Shown here piece after piece: positions 32,971 through 40,748 of a stretch of 64,000 bases of DNA. The stretch is from Nocardioides sp. YIM 152315. Its GTDB lineage: Bacteria > Actinomycetota > Actinomycetes > Propionibacteriales > Nocardioidaceae. Under the pieces are notes generated by a model. That model worked only from the letters and a program-made list of their open reading frames with translations. It had not been told where the DNA came from and ran no database searches. The position numbers and the translations under genes were made by a program. The stretch spans positions 1 through 64,000 of the forward strand of contig NZ_JARGER010000040.1 of the NCBI RefSeq assembly GCF_029210375.1, read 5' to 3'. Positions within the stretch are counted from its first letter, which is position 1. The number at the start of each line of letters is the position of its first letter.

Positions 32971-33060
32971 TGGCGGTGGCGGAGGGATTTGAACCCTCGG
33001 TGGGCTTGCACCCACAAACGCTTTCGAGGCGTTCTCCTTAGGCCGCTCGGACACGCCACC
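32971..33060 (-). tRNA. tRNA-Ser (anticodon CGA)
   Basis: A class II tRNA of 90 bases on minus with encoded CCA. Acceptor GGTGGCG pairs with CGCCACC, discriminator G; the anticodon stem AACGC/GCGTT encloses CTCGAAA with CGA at 34-36; long variable arm and T-arm GAGGG TTCAAAT CCCTC. Reads UCG. A TAGCCT box at 33068-33073 lies seven bases before the 5' end. Confidence 0.95.
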
Positions 33061-33123
33061 GCCGGAGAGGCTACCGGAGGCGGTCTGGCCCGGCGAAATC
33101 AGCGAGTCCATGCCCGGCCCGCA

Positions 33124-33197
33124 GCTGTAACGGGGTGTCGGGGGATCTTCTACCCCGTTATGACGGGTGAGAAGAGCCCGGGACACCCCGTTACAGC
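33124..33197. repeat. 74-bp hairpin element, copy 1
   Basis: Perfect 16-bp arms (GCTGTAACGGGGTGTC) around a 42-base centre that contains GGGGATCTTCTACCCCGT and GAGAAGAGCCC. The TAA stop of the DinB-fold gene is in the right arm. Copy 2 lies at 36216-36289 with the same length and layout. Confidence 0.7.
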
Positions 33198-33778
33198 GGC
33201 GGCGGCGCCCAGCCCGGGTCGCGCCCCGTCGCGCCGGCGAGCCGGTCGAGGGCCGGGGCGTCGGCGGCGACCGGGACGGGCGGACCGAAGGGCCCGTCGC
33301 CGGCGTCCTCGGGCACCTCGAACCCCTCCGCGAACGACAGGCAGGCCAGCACGGCGGCGTCTCCCGGGTCGTAGGCCTGGCCGGTGGCGCGGGCGAGGTC
33401 CCAGCCGTGCACGACGACCTCGTCGAGGGCGACCAGCGCGGCGATCTCGGCCGGCATCTCGATCGGCCCGGCCATCGTCGTGCCGGCGTACGCCGCGGGG
33501 TCGGTCCACGCGGCGGCGAGCCGGTCGAGGGCGAACGGGATCTCGGCCCGCCAGCCGACACCGAGGCGCGAGCCGTCGAACGTCGCGTCGCCGCCGCCCG
33601 GCGGCGACTCCTTCGCCGCGGCCAGCGTGAAGGCGAGGGCGAGCCCGTCGAGGTGCTGGAGCAGGTCGGCGACGGTCAGGCCGACGCACGGCGTCGGCGC
33701 CTCGAGCCGGTCGTCGTCGATGCCGCCGACGACCTGGGTCACCGCGTGGACGGCAGGGGTGAAGTCGATCGGGTCCAT
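33191..33778 (-). CDS. TIGR03086-type metal-binding protein (DinB / maleylpyruvate isomerase fold)
   Basis: A four-helix-bundle protein of 195 residues in the DinB superfamily that contains mycothiol-dependent enzymes. It has the family landmarks TPCVGLTVADLLQHLDG (metal His), and VVHGWDLARATGQ (second His). Related proteins use mycothiol in detoxification or isomerisation; this one has no assigned substrate. It is divergent from a marR-type gene, with twin palindromes between, so it is a probable target of that regulator. Confidence 0.85.
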   Translation of the reverse strand: MDPIDFTPAVHAVTQVVGGIDDDRLEAPTPCVGLTVADLLQHLDGLALAFTLAAAKESPPGGGDATFDGSRLGVGWRAEIPFALDRLAAAWTDPAAYAGTTMAGPIEMPAEIAALVALDEVVVHGWDLARATGQAYDPGDAAVLACLSFAEGFEVPEDAGDGPFGPPVPVAADAPALDRLAGATGRDPGWAPPPL

Positions 33779-33817
33779 GCAGGTCCGACCTCGCCGGCAC
33801 CGCGGTTTCATCGCCGC

Positions 33818-33831
33818 GTTGTCATGTCAAC
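33818..33831. promoter_or_regulatory. MarR operator candidate 1
   Basis: GTTGTCATGTCAAC, an inverted repeat with one imperfect pair, between the divergent DinB-fold and MarR genes. Confidence 0.55.
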
Positions 33832-33852
33832 ATGCGCCGGCCGGGGGGCGCC

Positions 33853-33866
33853 GTTGACACGACAAC
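33853..33866. promoter_or_regulatory. MarR operator candidate 2
   Basis: GTTGACACGACAAC, the reverse complement of candidate 1 with one base changed. Centres are 35 bp apart and this site ends five bases before the marR start, so bound protein would block it. Confidence 0.55.
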
Positions 33867-33871
33867 GCGGG

Positions 33872-34330
33872 ATGGACAGGCTGACGGACATGTCGCCGGG
33901 GAAGCCGCTGACCGAGGACGAGGCGGCGCTCTGGGACGCCTGGCAGGCCGCCAGCGACGCGTTGGCGCAGGTCAACACCGACGTGACGCGCGAGACGGGC
34001 GTGTCGGAGCCAGACCTCCTGGTGTTGATGCGTCTACACGACCTGGGCGGCGGCCGGCTCCGGCAGAGCCGCCTCGCGACGGCGACGGGCTGGCACCGCA
34101 GCCGGCTCTCCCACCACCTGCGCCGGATGCAGGAGCGTGGTCTCGTCGACCGCGCCGAGGCGTCCGGCGGTGTCGACGTGTCGCTGACGACGATGGGACG
34201 CGCCGCGCTGCTGCGGGCGCGGCCGGTGCACGCCGCCGCCGTACGCCGTCACCTCGTCGCACCCCTGTCGGCCCGCGACCGGCAGCGGCTGCGCGCCATC
34301 CTGGAGCGCCTCACACCGCCGGGATCGTGA
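33872..34330 (+). CDS. MarR family transcriptional regulator
   Basis: A 152-residue winged-helix repressor (146 if the ATG at 33890 is used). The recognition helix region is RLRQSRLATATGWHRSRLSHHLRRM and the wing is VDRAEASGGVDVSLT. Two near-identical palindromes lie immediately upstream, so it probably regulates itself and the divergent DinB-fold gene. The effector is unknown. Its end overlaps the convergent CocE gene by 20 bases. Confidence 0.92.
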   Translation: MDRLTDMSPGKPLTEDEAALWDAWQAASDALAQVNTDVTRETGVSEPDLLVLMRLHDLGGGRLRQSRLATATGWHRSRLSHHLRRMQERGLVDRAEASGGVDVSLTTMGRAALLRARPVHAAAVRRHLVAPLSARDRQRLRAILERLTPPGS

Positions 34331-36197
34331 GCACCGACGGGTACTGCTCCGAGTTGTGGATCGTCAGCCCCGCCAGGTGTCGCGGCAGGTCGGGCACGCT
34401 CGGCAGGAGGTGCGGCACGTCGAAGGCCTGCACGGCGATCCGGAGCCGGTGCCCCGGCTCCAGCCGCGCCGCCGTCGGGAAGACCTCGACGTCGACGGGC
34501 GCGACCTCGCCGGCCGCCAGCGGCTCCTTCGCCGCGCGCGTGAACGGGTGGTAGGGCTGGATCACCTGGCCGTCGAGGTAGCGGGTCCGCCGCTCGTCGA
34601 GCGCCCGGTGCGACACGACCTGCCAGCCGCCGGTCAGCCGGGTGACGCTGCCGTCGGGCGCCACGTCGGAGACCGAGACCGAGAGCATCCCGTCTCCGCT
34701 GACGCTGGAGGTGTAGAGGCGTGCGTTGATCGGGCCGCGCAGGCGCAGCGCCCGCGTCAGCGGGTCGGTCTGGAACACCACGCCGGTCGTGTCGTTGGGC
34801 GCGTTGTCGTTCCAGCACGGCAGGTCGGCGAGCGCGGCCTCCGGCAGCCCCGCCGTCCACTGGTTGGTCGATCGCGTGCAGAGACCCGACACGGGCACGG
34901 GCGGCACGTAGGCACGCCCGGCCACCGCGGTGCCCTGGGTGAGCCCGCCGACGCCACCGCCGGCCGCGGCCGATCCGGTGAGCCGGAAGCTCTCGGCGTG
35001 CTGCCCGCCCATCCACCGCCGCGCCTCGGTCCAGCGGCCGCTGCCCTGCTCGTAGTAGGTGAGCGGCGCGATGTCGCGGTCGAGCGTGGGGTCCTCGATG
35101 CCCCGCACGTAGCGGTCGAACCACCGCAGCTGCAGCTCCTCCAGCGTGCCGTAGCCGGCCCGGTCGATGTCGGCCGCGGACGATCCTTCGAGGTGGTCCC
35201 ACGGACCGATGATCAGCTTCGTCGGCACGCCCCGACGCCGGAGGTTCTCGAAGAGCAGCGGCGTCCCTCGCTGGAAGATGTCGAACTCGCCGCCGACGAG
35301 GAACGTCGGCACCTGCACCCGGTTGATCACCCGCGCGGGCGACCGGTCGCGGTAGAACCTCCCGTCGTACGCCGCGTCGCCGCCCAGGAGCGCCTCGAGC
35401 ATGAGCGGGAGCGTGAAGGTGCCGGCGGCGGTCAGGTGGTCGACCAGCGCGCCCAGACCGGACTGCGGATCGGTGGCCGTCACGGCGGGCGGGACGATGC
35501 TCGTGGCGGTGACCAGGCCGAGCCAGAGGGGGATGAAGCCGACGTCGATCGCGCCGCCCGACGCCACCACGTCGCGGTAGACGTCGTAGGCCGGCACCTG
35601 CGGGAAGATCGCCCTCAGGCCCTCCGGTCGCGCGCCGGCCGCGAAGATCTGGCTGATGCCGAGGTACGACGGGCCGCTCATGCCGATGCGGCCGTTGCTC
35701 CACGGGCGCCGGCGCGAGTGGGCCCACTCGACGATCTCGCCCGCGTCCTTGTCCTCGCGCCGGCTGAACGCGGCCCACTGCCCCTCGGAGCTGCCGGTGC
35801 CGCGCGCGTCGACGGTGAGGTGGGCGTAGCCGCGCTGCACGAGGTAGTCGCCGCTGCCTCCGGTGAGCCCGCCCGCGAAGCCGTTGGCCATCTTGTTGTA
35901 CGCCGTGATCGTGACGATCACCGGGAAGCGCCGGGCGACGGGCTGCCCGTCGGCGTCGGCCGGCATCGTGAGGTCGCCGCGCAGCACCGTGCCGTCGGAC
36001 ATGGGGATCGCGAGGTCCTGCTGCGTGACCGTGCCCGGGAAGGTCGCAGGCCGCGGCGTCCACTGACTCTTCGCCGTCCGCTCGACCGGGGCCGCTCCCT
36101 GCGCCGGTCCGGTCGAGGTGAGTGACGGCAGCGGGCTCAGCAGCGCTCCGGCGACGAGCGCGGCGGCGAGGCGGGCATGGATCGGGCGGCGGCTCAT
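34311..36197 (-). CDS. Secreted CocE/NonD family hydrolase
   Basis: An exported alpha/beta hydrolase of 628 residues in the X-Pro dipeptidyl-peptidase S15/CocE family, acting on acyl esters or peptides outside the cell. It has a signal peptide (MSRRPIHARLAAALVAGALL to about residue 35), the nucleophile in GMSGPSYLG, the acid in GEFDIFQRG, the His in GPWDHLEGS, and the C-terminal jelly-roll domain from about residue 400. Three cysteines (GLCTRS, PCWND) lie in the last domain. The substrate cannot be read. Confidence 0.88.
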   Translation of the reverse strand: MSRRPIHARLAAALVAGALLSPLPSLTSTGPAQGAAPVERTAKSQWTPRPATFPGTVTQQDLAIPMSDGTVLRGDLTMPADADGQPVARRFPVIVTITAYNKMANGFAGGLTGGSGDYLVQRGYAHLTVDARGTGSSEGQWAAFSRREDKDAGEIVEWAHSRRRPWSNGRIGMSGPSYLGISQIFAAGARPEGLRAIFPQVPAYDVYRDVVASGGAIDVGFIPLWLGLVTATSIVPPAVTATDPQSGLGALVDHLTAAGTFTLPLMLEALLGGDAAYDGRFYRDRSPARVINRVQVPTFLVGGEFDIFQRGTPLLFENLRRRGVPTKLIIGPWDHLEGSSAADIDRAGYGTLEELQLRWFDRYVRGIEDPTLDRDIAPLTYYEQGSGRWTEARRWMGGQHAESFRLTGSAAAGGGVGGLTQGTAVAGRAYVPPVPVSGLCTRSTNQWTAGLPEAALADLPCWNDNAPNDTTGVVFQTDPLTRALRLRGPINARLYTSSVSGDGMLSVSVSDVAPDGSVTRLTGGWQVVSHRALDERRTRYLDGQVIQPYHPFTRAAKEPLAAGEVAPVDVEVFPTAARLEPGHRLRIAVQAFDVPHLLPSVPDLPRHLAGLTIHNSEQYPSVLTIPAV

Positions 36198-36215
36198 GCC
36201 GGTCCCAACGAGAAG

Positions 36216-36289
36216 TTGTAACGGTGGGTTACGGGGACTACCACCCCGTCACAACGGTCGAGGAGATCCCACGATCCACCGTGACAGCG
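36216..36289. repeat. 74-bp hairpin element, copy 2
   Basis: Arms GTTGTAACGGTGG and CCACCGTGACAGC pair with two mismatches. The centre matches copy 1 (GGGGACTACCACCCCGT, GAGGAGATCCC). It lies between the CocE start and the lutC stop, two bases before the latter. Confidence 0.65.
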
Positions 36290-36291
36290 GT

Positions 36292-36879
36292 TCAGCCGAC
36301 CAGCAGGACGTGCAGGGTGCGCGGGCCGTGGACGCCCTCGACGCGTTCGAGCTCGATGTCGCTGGTGGCGGAGGGGCCGCTGATCCAGGTGTGCGGGCGG
36401 CGCGGGTCGAGCAGCGGCAGCGCGTCGGGGACGTCGGGCACCACCTGGTCGGTCCGCACGAGGCAGACGTGCAGGTCGGGCACGAGCGAGATCGCGCGAC
36501 GGCCCTGGCCCGCTCCGTGGTCCATCACGATCGTGCCGGTCTCGGCGATGCCGACCCGGGCCTCGGTGACGACCGCGTCGAACTCGTCGAGCTCGGCGGC
36601 CGCGAAGTCCGCGTCCTCGACGCCACCGGCCACGACGACCGACAGCCCGGCGGGTACGACGACACGCGCACCGTCCGGGAGGGCGGCGGCCACCCGGGCG
36701 GCGAGCTCGTCGGGCGAGCAGCGCTCGACGACGGCCCGGTAGTCGGCGACCCGGGCGGCGAAGTGGCCGACCACGTCGGGGATCGGCGCGATCCGGGGTG
36801 ACTCCGGTACGTCGTACCCGGGCTCGACGCCGTCGAGGGCGGCGCGCACGCGGCCGAGGATGTCGTCGCGCGCGCTCAT
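36292..36879 (-). CDS. lutC: Lactate utilization protein C (LUD domain)
   Basis: The third subunit of the LutABC L-lactate oxidase complex, which turns L-lactate into pyruvate. The 195-residue LUD-domain product carries the core ARVGIAETGTIVMDHGAGQGRR and the C-terminal WISGPSATSDIELERVEGVHGP. ATG at 36879 is chosen over longer starts that run into the repeat region. It is the last gene of the rhamnose operon, 172 bases after lutB; that gap holds a tandem repeat instead of a gene. Confidence 0.93.
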   Translation of the reverse strand: MSARDDILGRVRAALDGVEPGYDVPESPRIAPIPDVVGHFAARVADYRAVVERCSPDELAARVAAALPDGARVVVPAGLSVVVAGGVEDADFAAAELDEFDAVVTEARVGIAETGTIVMDHGAGQGRRAISLVPDLHVCLVRTDQVVPDVPDALPLLDPRRPHTWISGPSATSDIELERVEGVHGPRTLHVLLVG

Positions 36880-36908
36880 CGGACGGCTCCCGACGCCGGC
36901 CGGTCGGC

Positions 36909-36966
36909 GGTGGGAACGGCTCGTTCTGGAGCCCGCAAACCGAGCCGGGCCCACCGCTGCCCGGAG
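36909..36966. repeat. 58-bp tandem repeat, unit 1 (lutB-lutC gap)
   Basis: Begins GGTGGGAACGGCTCGTTCTG and ends GCCCGGAG; shares about 80 percent of positions with unit 2. CGGCTCG and CGAGCCG within it pair, as do GGTGGG and CCCACC, so each unit can fold as a hairpin. Confidence 0.7.
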
Positions 36967-36981
36967 TCGCCACGCGGCGGC

Positions 36982-37039
36982 GGTGGGAACGGCTCGTTCT
37001 GCAGCCGGAGGACCGAGCCGGAGCCACCGCCGCCCGGAG
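36982..37039. repeat. 58-bp tandem repeat, unit 2
   Basis: The second unit, starting 73 bases after the first with a 15-base spacer. Paired positions (GGTGGG with GCCACC, CGGCTCG with CGAGCCG) keep the hairpin despite base changes between units. Confidence 0.7.
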
Positions 37040-37051
37040 CGAGGCGCGCGC

Positions 37052-38500
37052 TCATGACCGGCCTCCGTCCGTGCGCTTCCACCACTGACGAAAGGACTCG
37101 GGCGGCGCGGCGGGCAGGTCTCGCGCCGACGTCCACTTCGACGCGCCGAACCGGCGACCCACCTTCAGGCCCAGTCCGGTGAGGCGCTCGCCGAGACCGA
37201 GCCTGCGCGAGTCCGAGAGCGCGACGGCAGCGCCGCGGAAGGCCAGCGCCTCGGCCTTGGGCACGCCGCCCCGGTGGGCGTCGACGACCTTCGCGCGCTG
37301 GTCGACCAGCACCGACGGGATGTCGATGCGCACCGGGCAGGCCTCGAAGCAGGCGCCGCACAGCGAGGAGGCGTAGGGCAGCGAGTCGACCTGATCGTCG
37401 TGGCCCACGCCCCGGAGCAGCGGGTTGAGGATCGCGCCGATCGGCCCCGGGTAGACCGAGCCGTAGGCGTGGCCGCCGGTGCGCTCGTAGACGGGGCACA
37501 CGTTGAGGCAGGCCGAGCAGCGGATGCAGCGCAGGGCCTGGCGCCCGACGTCGTCGGCGAGCGCACGGGTGCGGCCGTTGTCGAGCAGTACGACGTGCAC
37601 CTCCTGCGGCCCGTCGCCCGGGGTGATGCCCGACCACGTGGACGTGTAGGGGTTCATCCGCTCGCCGGTCGAGGAGCGAGGGAGCAGGCGTAGCAAGGGA
37701 TCCAGCCCCGACCAGGTCGGCACGACCTTCTCGATGCCGACCACGGAGACGAGCACCTCGGGCAGGGTCAGGCACATCCGTCCGTTGCCCTCCGACTCGA
37801 CCACGACGAGCGTGCCGGTGTCGGCGACCGCGAAGTTGGCACCGGAGACTCCGACCTTCGCGCGCAGGAACTTCTCGCGCAGGTGTGCCCGCGCCGCGGC
37901 CGCAAGCACCGCGGGCTCGTCGCTCAGGTCGTCGGGCGCGGGGCGGCCGACGGCCGCCATCCTCGCGAGGAAGATCTCGCGGATCTCCGCGCGGTTGCGG
38001 TGGATCGCGGGCACCAGGATGTGCGAGGGCAGGTCGTCCCCGAGCTGCACGATGAGCTCCGCGAGGTCGGTCTCCCAGGCCGCGATGCCCTCGGCCTCGA
38101 GGGCGCGGTTGAGGTCGATCTCCTGGGTGACCATCGACTTGACCTTGACCACCTCGTCGACGCGGTGGCGCTTCGCGATGGCGACGACGATCGCGTTGGC
38201 CTCGGCCGCGTCGCGGGCCCAGTGCACGGTGGCGCCGTTGGCGGTCAGCGCCTCCTCGAGCCGTTCGAGGTGGGTGGCGAGGTCGACCAGCGCCGACTCC
38301 TTCACACCGGCGCCGGCGAGCCGCAGCGCCTCCCAGTCGCTGTTCCCCTCCAATGACAGAGTCACCTCGTCGACGAGCCGCTGCCGCTTGGCGCGGATCG
38401 TGCCGGTGGCGTGGGCGAGGTTGTGCCGCAGCTGCGCGTTGCCCAGCGCCTCGTGCGCGGCGGCCGGGAAGGCCGGCATCCCGACGAAGGTGCCGGTCAT
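37052..38500 (-). CDS. lutB: Lactate utilization iron-sulfur protein B
   Basis: LutB carries the electron-transfer clusters of the L-lactate oxidase. The 482-residue product has an N-terminal LUD domain and, near residues 325-395, two [4Fe-4S] motifs (CIRCSACLNVCPVY and CGACFEACPVRI), then a C-terminal DUF3390-like tail. The start ATG overlaps the lutA stop by four bases. The product works with LutA and LutC to pass electrons to a quinone or other acceptor, which is not encoded here. Confidence 0.95.
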   Translation of the reverse strand: MTGTFVGMPAFPAAAHEALGNAQLRHNLAHATGTIRAKRQRLVDEVTLSLEGNSDWEALRLAGAGVKESALVDLATHLERLEEALTANGATVHWARDAAEANAIVVAIAKRHRVDEVVKVKSMVTQEIDLNRALEAEGIAAWETDLAELIVQLGDDLPSHILVPAIHRNRAEIREIFLARMAAVGRPAPDDLSDEPAVLAAAARAHLREKFLRAKVGVSGANFAVADTGTLVVVESEGNGRMCLTLPEVLVSVVGIEKVVPTWSGLDPLLRLLPRSSTGERMNPYTSTWSGITPGDGPQEVHVVLLDNGRTRALADDVGRQALRCIRCSACLNVCPVYERTGGHAYGSVYPGPIGAILNPLLRGVGHDDQVDSLPYASSLCGACFEACPVRIDIPSVLVDQRAKVVDAHRGGVPKAEALAFRGAAVALSDSRRLGLGERLTGLGLKVGRRFGASKWTSARDLPAAPPESFRQWWKRTDGGRS

Positions 38501-39237
38501 CGCTCACCATCCTCCGTCGCCGCAAGGATCTCGGCCAGGTGCACGGCACGTACGCCGGACTGCTGGCGGGTCAGCAGCCCCCCGATGTGGGTCAGGCAGG
38601 AGTTGTCGCCGGCCGCCAGCACCTCGGCGCCGGTGCCGCGCACGTGCCGCACCTTGTCGGCGCCCATCGCGACAGACGTGTCTGCGTTCTTGACCGCGAA
38701 CGTGCCGCCGAAGCCGCAGCACTGCTCGGCGTCCGGGAGCTCGCACAGCGTCAGCCCCCGGACGTGCCGCAGCAGCCGCAGCGGCCGGTCGCCGACCCCG
38801 AGCATCCGCAGGCTGTGGCAGGTCGGGTGGTAGGTGACGGTGTGGGGGTAGTAGGCGCCCACGTCGGTCACGCCGAGCACGTCGACGAGGAACTCGGAGA
38901 GCTCGTGCACCTTCGGGGCCGTCTCCTCGACGGTGGCCGCGAGCGACGCGTCGCCCGCGCGGCGCGCCACGATCGAGTGCTGGTGCCGCGCGCATCCCGC
39001 GCACGATCCCGACGGCGTGACGACCGCGTCGTACCCCGCGAACGTGTCGACGAAGTTGCGCACGACCGGCACCGCCTCGTCGAGGTAGCCCGTGTTGACC
39101 ATCGGTTGCGCGCAGCAGGTCTGCGACTCCGGGAACTCCACGTCCACACCCAGGCGGCGCAGCAGCGTGACCACCGCCTGCCCGGTGCCCGGGTAGAGCG
39201 CATCGTTGATGCACGTGACCATCAGGGCGACCCGCAT
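38497..39237 (-). CDS. lutA: Lactate utilization protein A (CCG-domain Fe-S protein)
   Basis: A 246-residue protein with two cysteine-rich CCG domains, TCCAQPMVNTGY and QCCGFGGTFAVKN, as in LutA/GlcF, likely holding the catalytic-side cluster. ATG at 39237 or 39246. It begins 11 bases (or two) after the rhaB stop, so it is the link between rhamnose and lactate genes in one message: L-lactate from the aldolase-dehydrogenase fusion goes to pyruvate through this complex. Confidence 0.94.
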   Translation of the reverse strand: MRVALMVTCINDALYPGTGQAVVTLLRRLGVDVEFPESQTCCAQPMVNTGYLDEAVPVVRNFVDTFAGYDAVVTPSGSCAGCARHQHSIVARRAGDASLAATVEETAPKVHELSEFLVDVLGVTDVGAYYPHTVTYHPTCHSLRMLGVGDRPLRLLRHVRGLTLCELPDAEQCCGFGGTFAVKNADTSVAMGADKVRHVRGTGAEVLAAGDNSCLTHIGGLLTRQQSGVRAVHLAEILAATEDGER

Positions 39238-39248
39238 GTCCCCCATCC

Positions 39249-40739
39249 TCACCCCAGGCGGGATGCGGCCGCATCCCAGTCGAGTCCGGGGCGGGGGTCG
39301 TAGCGGCGTACGCCCTGCGTTCGACGGACCAGCGCGCGCATCGCGGCCAGGTCGGGCAGGTCCGCACCCCCCTCGATCCGCCGCAGCGCCCGGGCCTGGA
39401 CGAGGCCGTTGCCGAGCGCGGCGGCCTCGGCCGGGCCGGCCAGCACCGGTAGGCCGAGGGCGTCCGCGGTGAGCTGGCAGAGCAGCTCGTTCTGCGAGCC
39501 ACCGCCGACGACGTGCACGACGTCGACCTCCCGGCCGGCGAGCGACGCCGCCAGCCGGACGTTGCGGCGGTAGGCCAGCGCGAGGCTGTCGAGGATCGTG
39601 CGCGTGATGGCGACCGGCGCGCGCGGGATCGGCTCGCCGGCCTCGTGGGCCAGCTCCTGGATGCGCGCGGGCATGCTGTTGGTCGACACGGTGCCGGGCG
39701 CGAGCAGCCGCGGATCGTCGATGTCGACCACGGTGCGCAGCGCCGGCGCCTCCGCGGCGCCGGCGAGCAGCGACGGCAGCGTGACGTCGCGCAGCCGCCG
39801 GTCGGCCCAGGTGCGCAGCGACTCCGAGAGCACCCACAGGCCCATCACGTTCCTGAGGAAGCGGATCGTGCCGTCGACGCCGGTCTCGTTGGTGAAGTCG
39901 GCGACGCGCGCGTCGGCCGACAGCACCGCGGCGTCGAGCTCGAGGCCCACCAGCGACCATGTCCCGGAGGAGATGTAGGCGAACGACTCCGACTCCGCGG
40001 GCACGCCCGCGACCGCCGAGGCGGTGTCGTGGGAGCCGACGGAGATGACGGGTACGCCGGGCACGCCGACGTACTCCGCCACCTCGTCCACCACCGGGCC
40101 CACCACGTCACCCGGTGCGCGCAGCGGAGGCAGGATCGACCAGGGCAGGCCGATGCGCCTGGCCAGCTCGAACGACCACTCCCCCGTCCGCACGTCGTAG
40201 AGACCGGTCGTGGAGGCGTTGGTGCGCTCGGCACCGACCTCGCCGGTCAGCCAGTAGGTCAGCAGGTCGGGCAGCAGCAGCATCCGCTCGGCTGCCTCCA
40301 GCGCGGGCGTGCCGAGCTCCGACACCAGCTGGTAGACGGTGTTGAACGGCAGCTGCTGCAGCCCGGTCACGTCGTACAGCTCGGCGTCGGAGACGAGCTG
40401 CCGGACCCGCGTCGGGACGCCGTCCGTGCGACGGTCCCGGTGGCTGCGTGGGTTCGCGAGCAGCTGTCCGGCGCCGTCGAGCAGGCCGTAGTCGACCGCC
40501 CACGAGTCGATGCCGATCCCGTGGAGGCGGCCGGTGCGGGCGACCTCGCGGATGCCGTGCAGCACCTCGCGGTGGATGCCGAGCGCGTCCCAGAAGAGGG
40601 ACCCGTGCACCGGCACGGCTCCGTTGGGGAACCGGTGCAGCTCCTCGAGGTGCAGCGTCCGCGCGCCGACCCGGCACGCCATCACTCGCCCGCTGGTGGC
40701 GCCCAGGTCGACGGCGGCGACGCGGACGGGCTCAGTCAT
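39249..40739 (-). CDS. rhaB: Rhamnulokinase
   Basis: Phosphorylates L-rhamnulose at C1 with ATP. The 496-residue FGGY-family product begins with VAAVDLGATSGRVMA (ATP-binding) and has GIDSWAVDYGLLD, SSGTWSLVGLE and the adenosine motif HVVGGGSQNELLCQ. Start ATG at 40739, nine bases past the stop of the aldolase-dehydrogenase gene. Confidence 0.95.
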   Translation of the reverse strand: MTEPVRVAAVDLGATSGRVMACRVGARTLHLEELHRFPNGAVPVHGSLFWDALGIHREVLHGIREVARTGRLHGIGIDSWAVDYGLLDGAGQLLANPRSHRDRRTDGVPTRVRQLVSDAELYDVTGLQQLPFNTVYQLVSELGTPALEAAERMLLLPDLLTYWLTGEVGAERTNASTTGLYDVRTGEWSFELARRIGLPWSILPPLRAPGDVVGPVVDEVAEYVGVPGVPVISVGSHDTASAVAGVPAESESFAYISSGTWSLVGLELDAAVLSADARVADFTNETGVDGTIRFLRNVMGLWVLSESLRTWADRRLRDVTLPSLLAGAAEAPALRTVVDIDDPRLLAPGTVSTNSMPARIQELAHEAGEPIPRAPVAITRTILDSLALAYRRNVRLAASLAGREVDVVHVVGGGSQNELLCQLTADALGLPVLAGPAEAAALGNGLVQARALRRIEGGADLPDLAAMRALVRRTQGVRRYDPRPGLDWDAAASRLG

Positions 40740-40748
40740 GTCGCCGGA

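Noticed and set aside
32931..33060. tRNA-Ser(CGA) as an integration site
   Set aside because: No integrase, direct repeat of the tRNA 3' end or shift in composition was seen around it.
36909..37039. CRISPR array in the lutB-lutC gap
   Set aside because: Only two 58-bp units with a 15-base spacer, imperfect, and no cas genes; not CRISPR-like.
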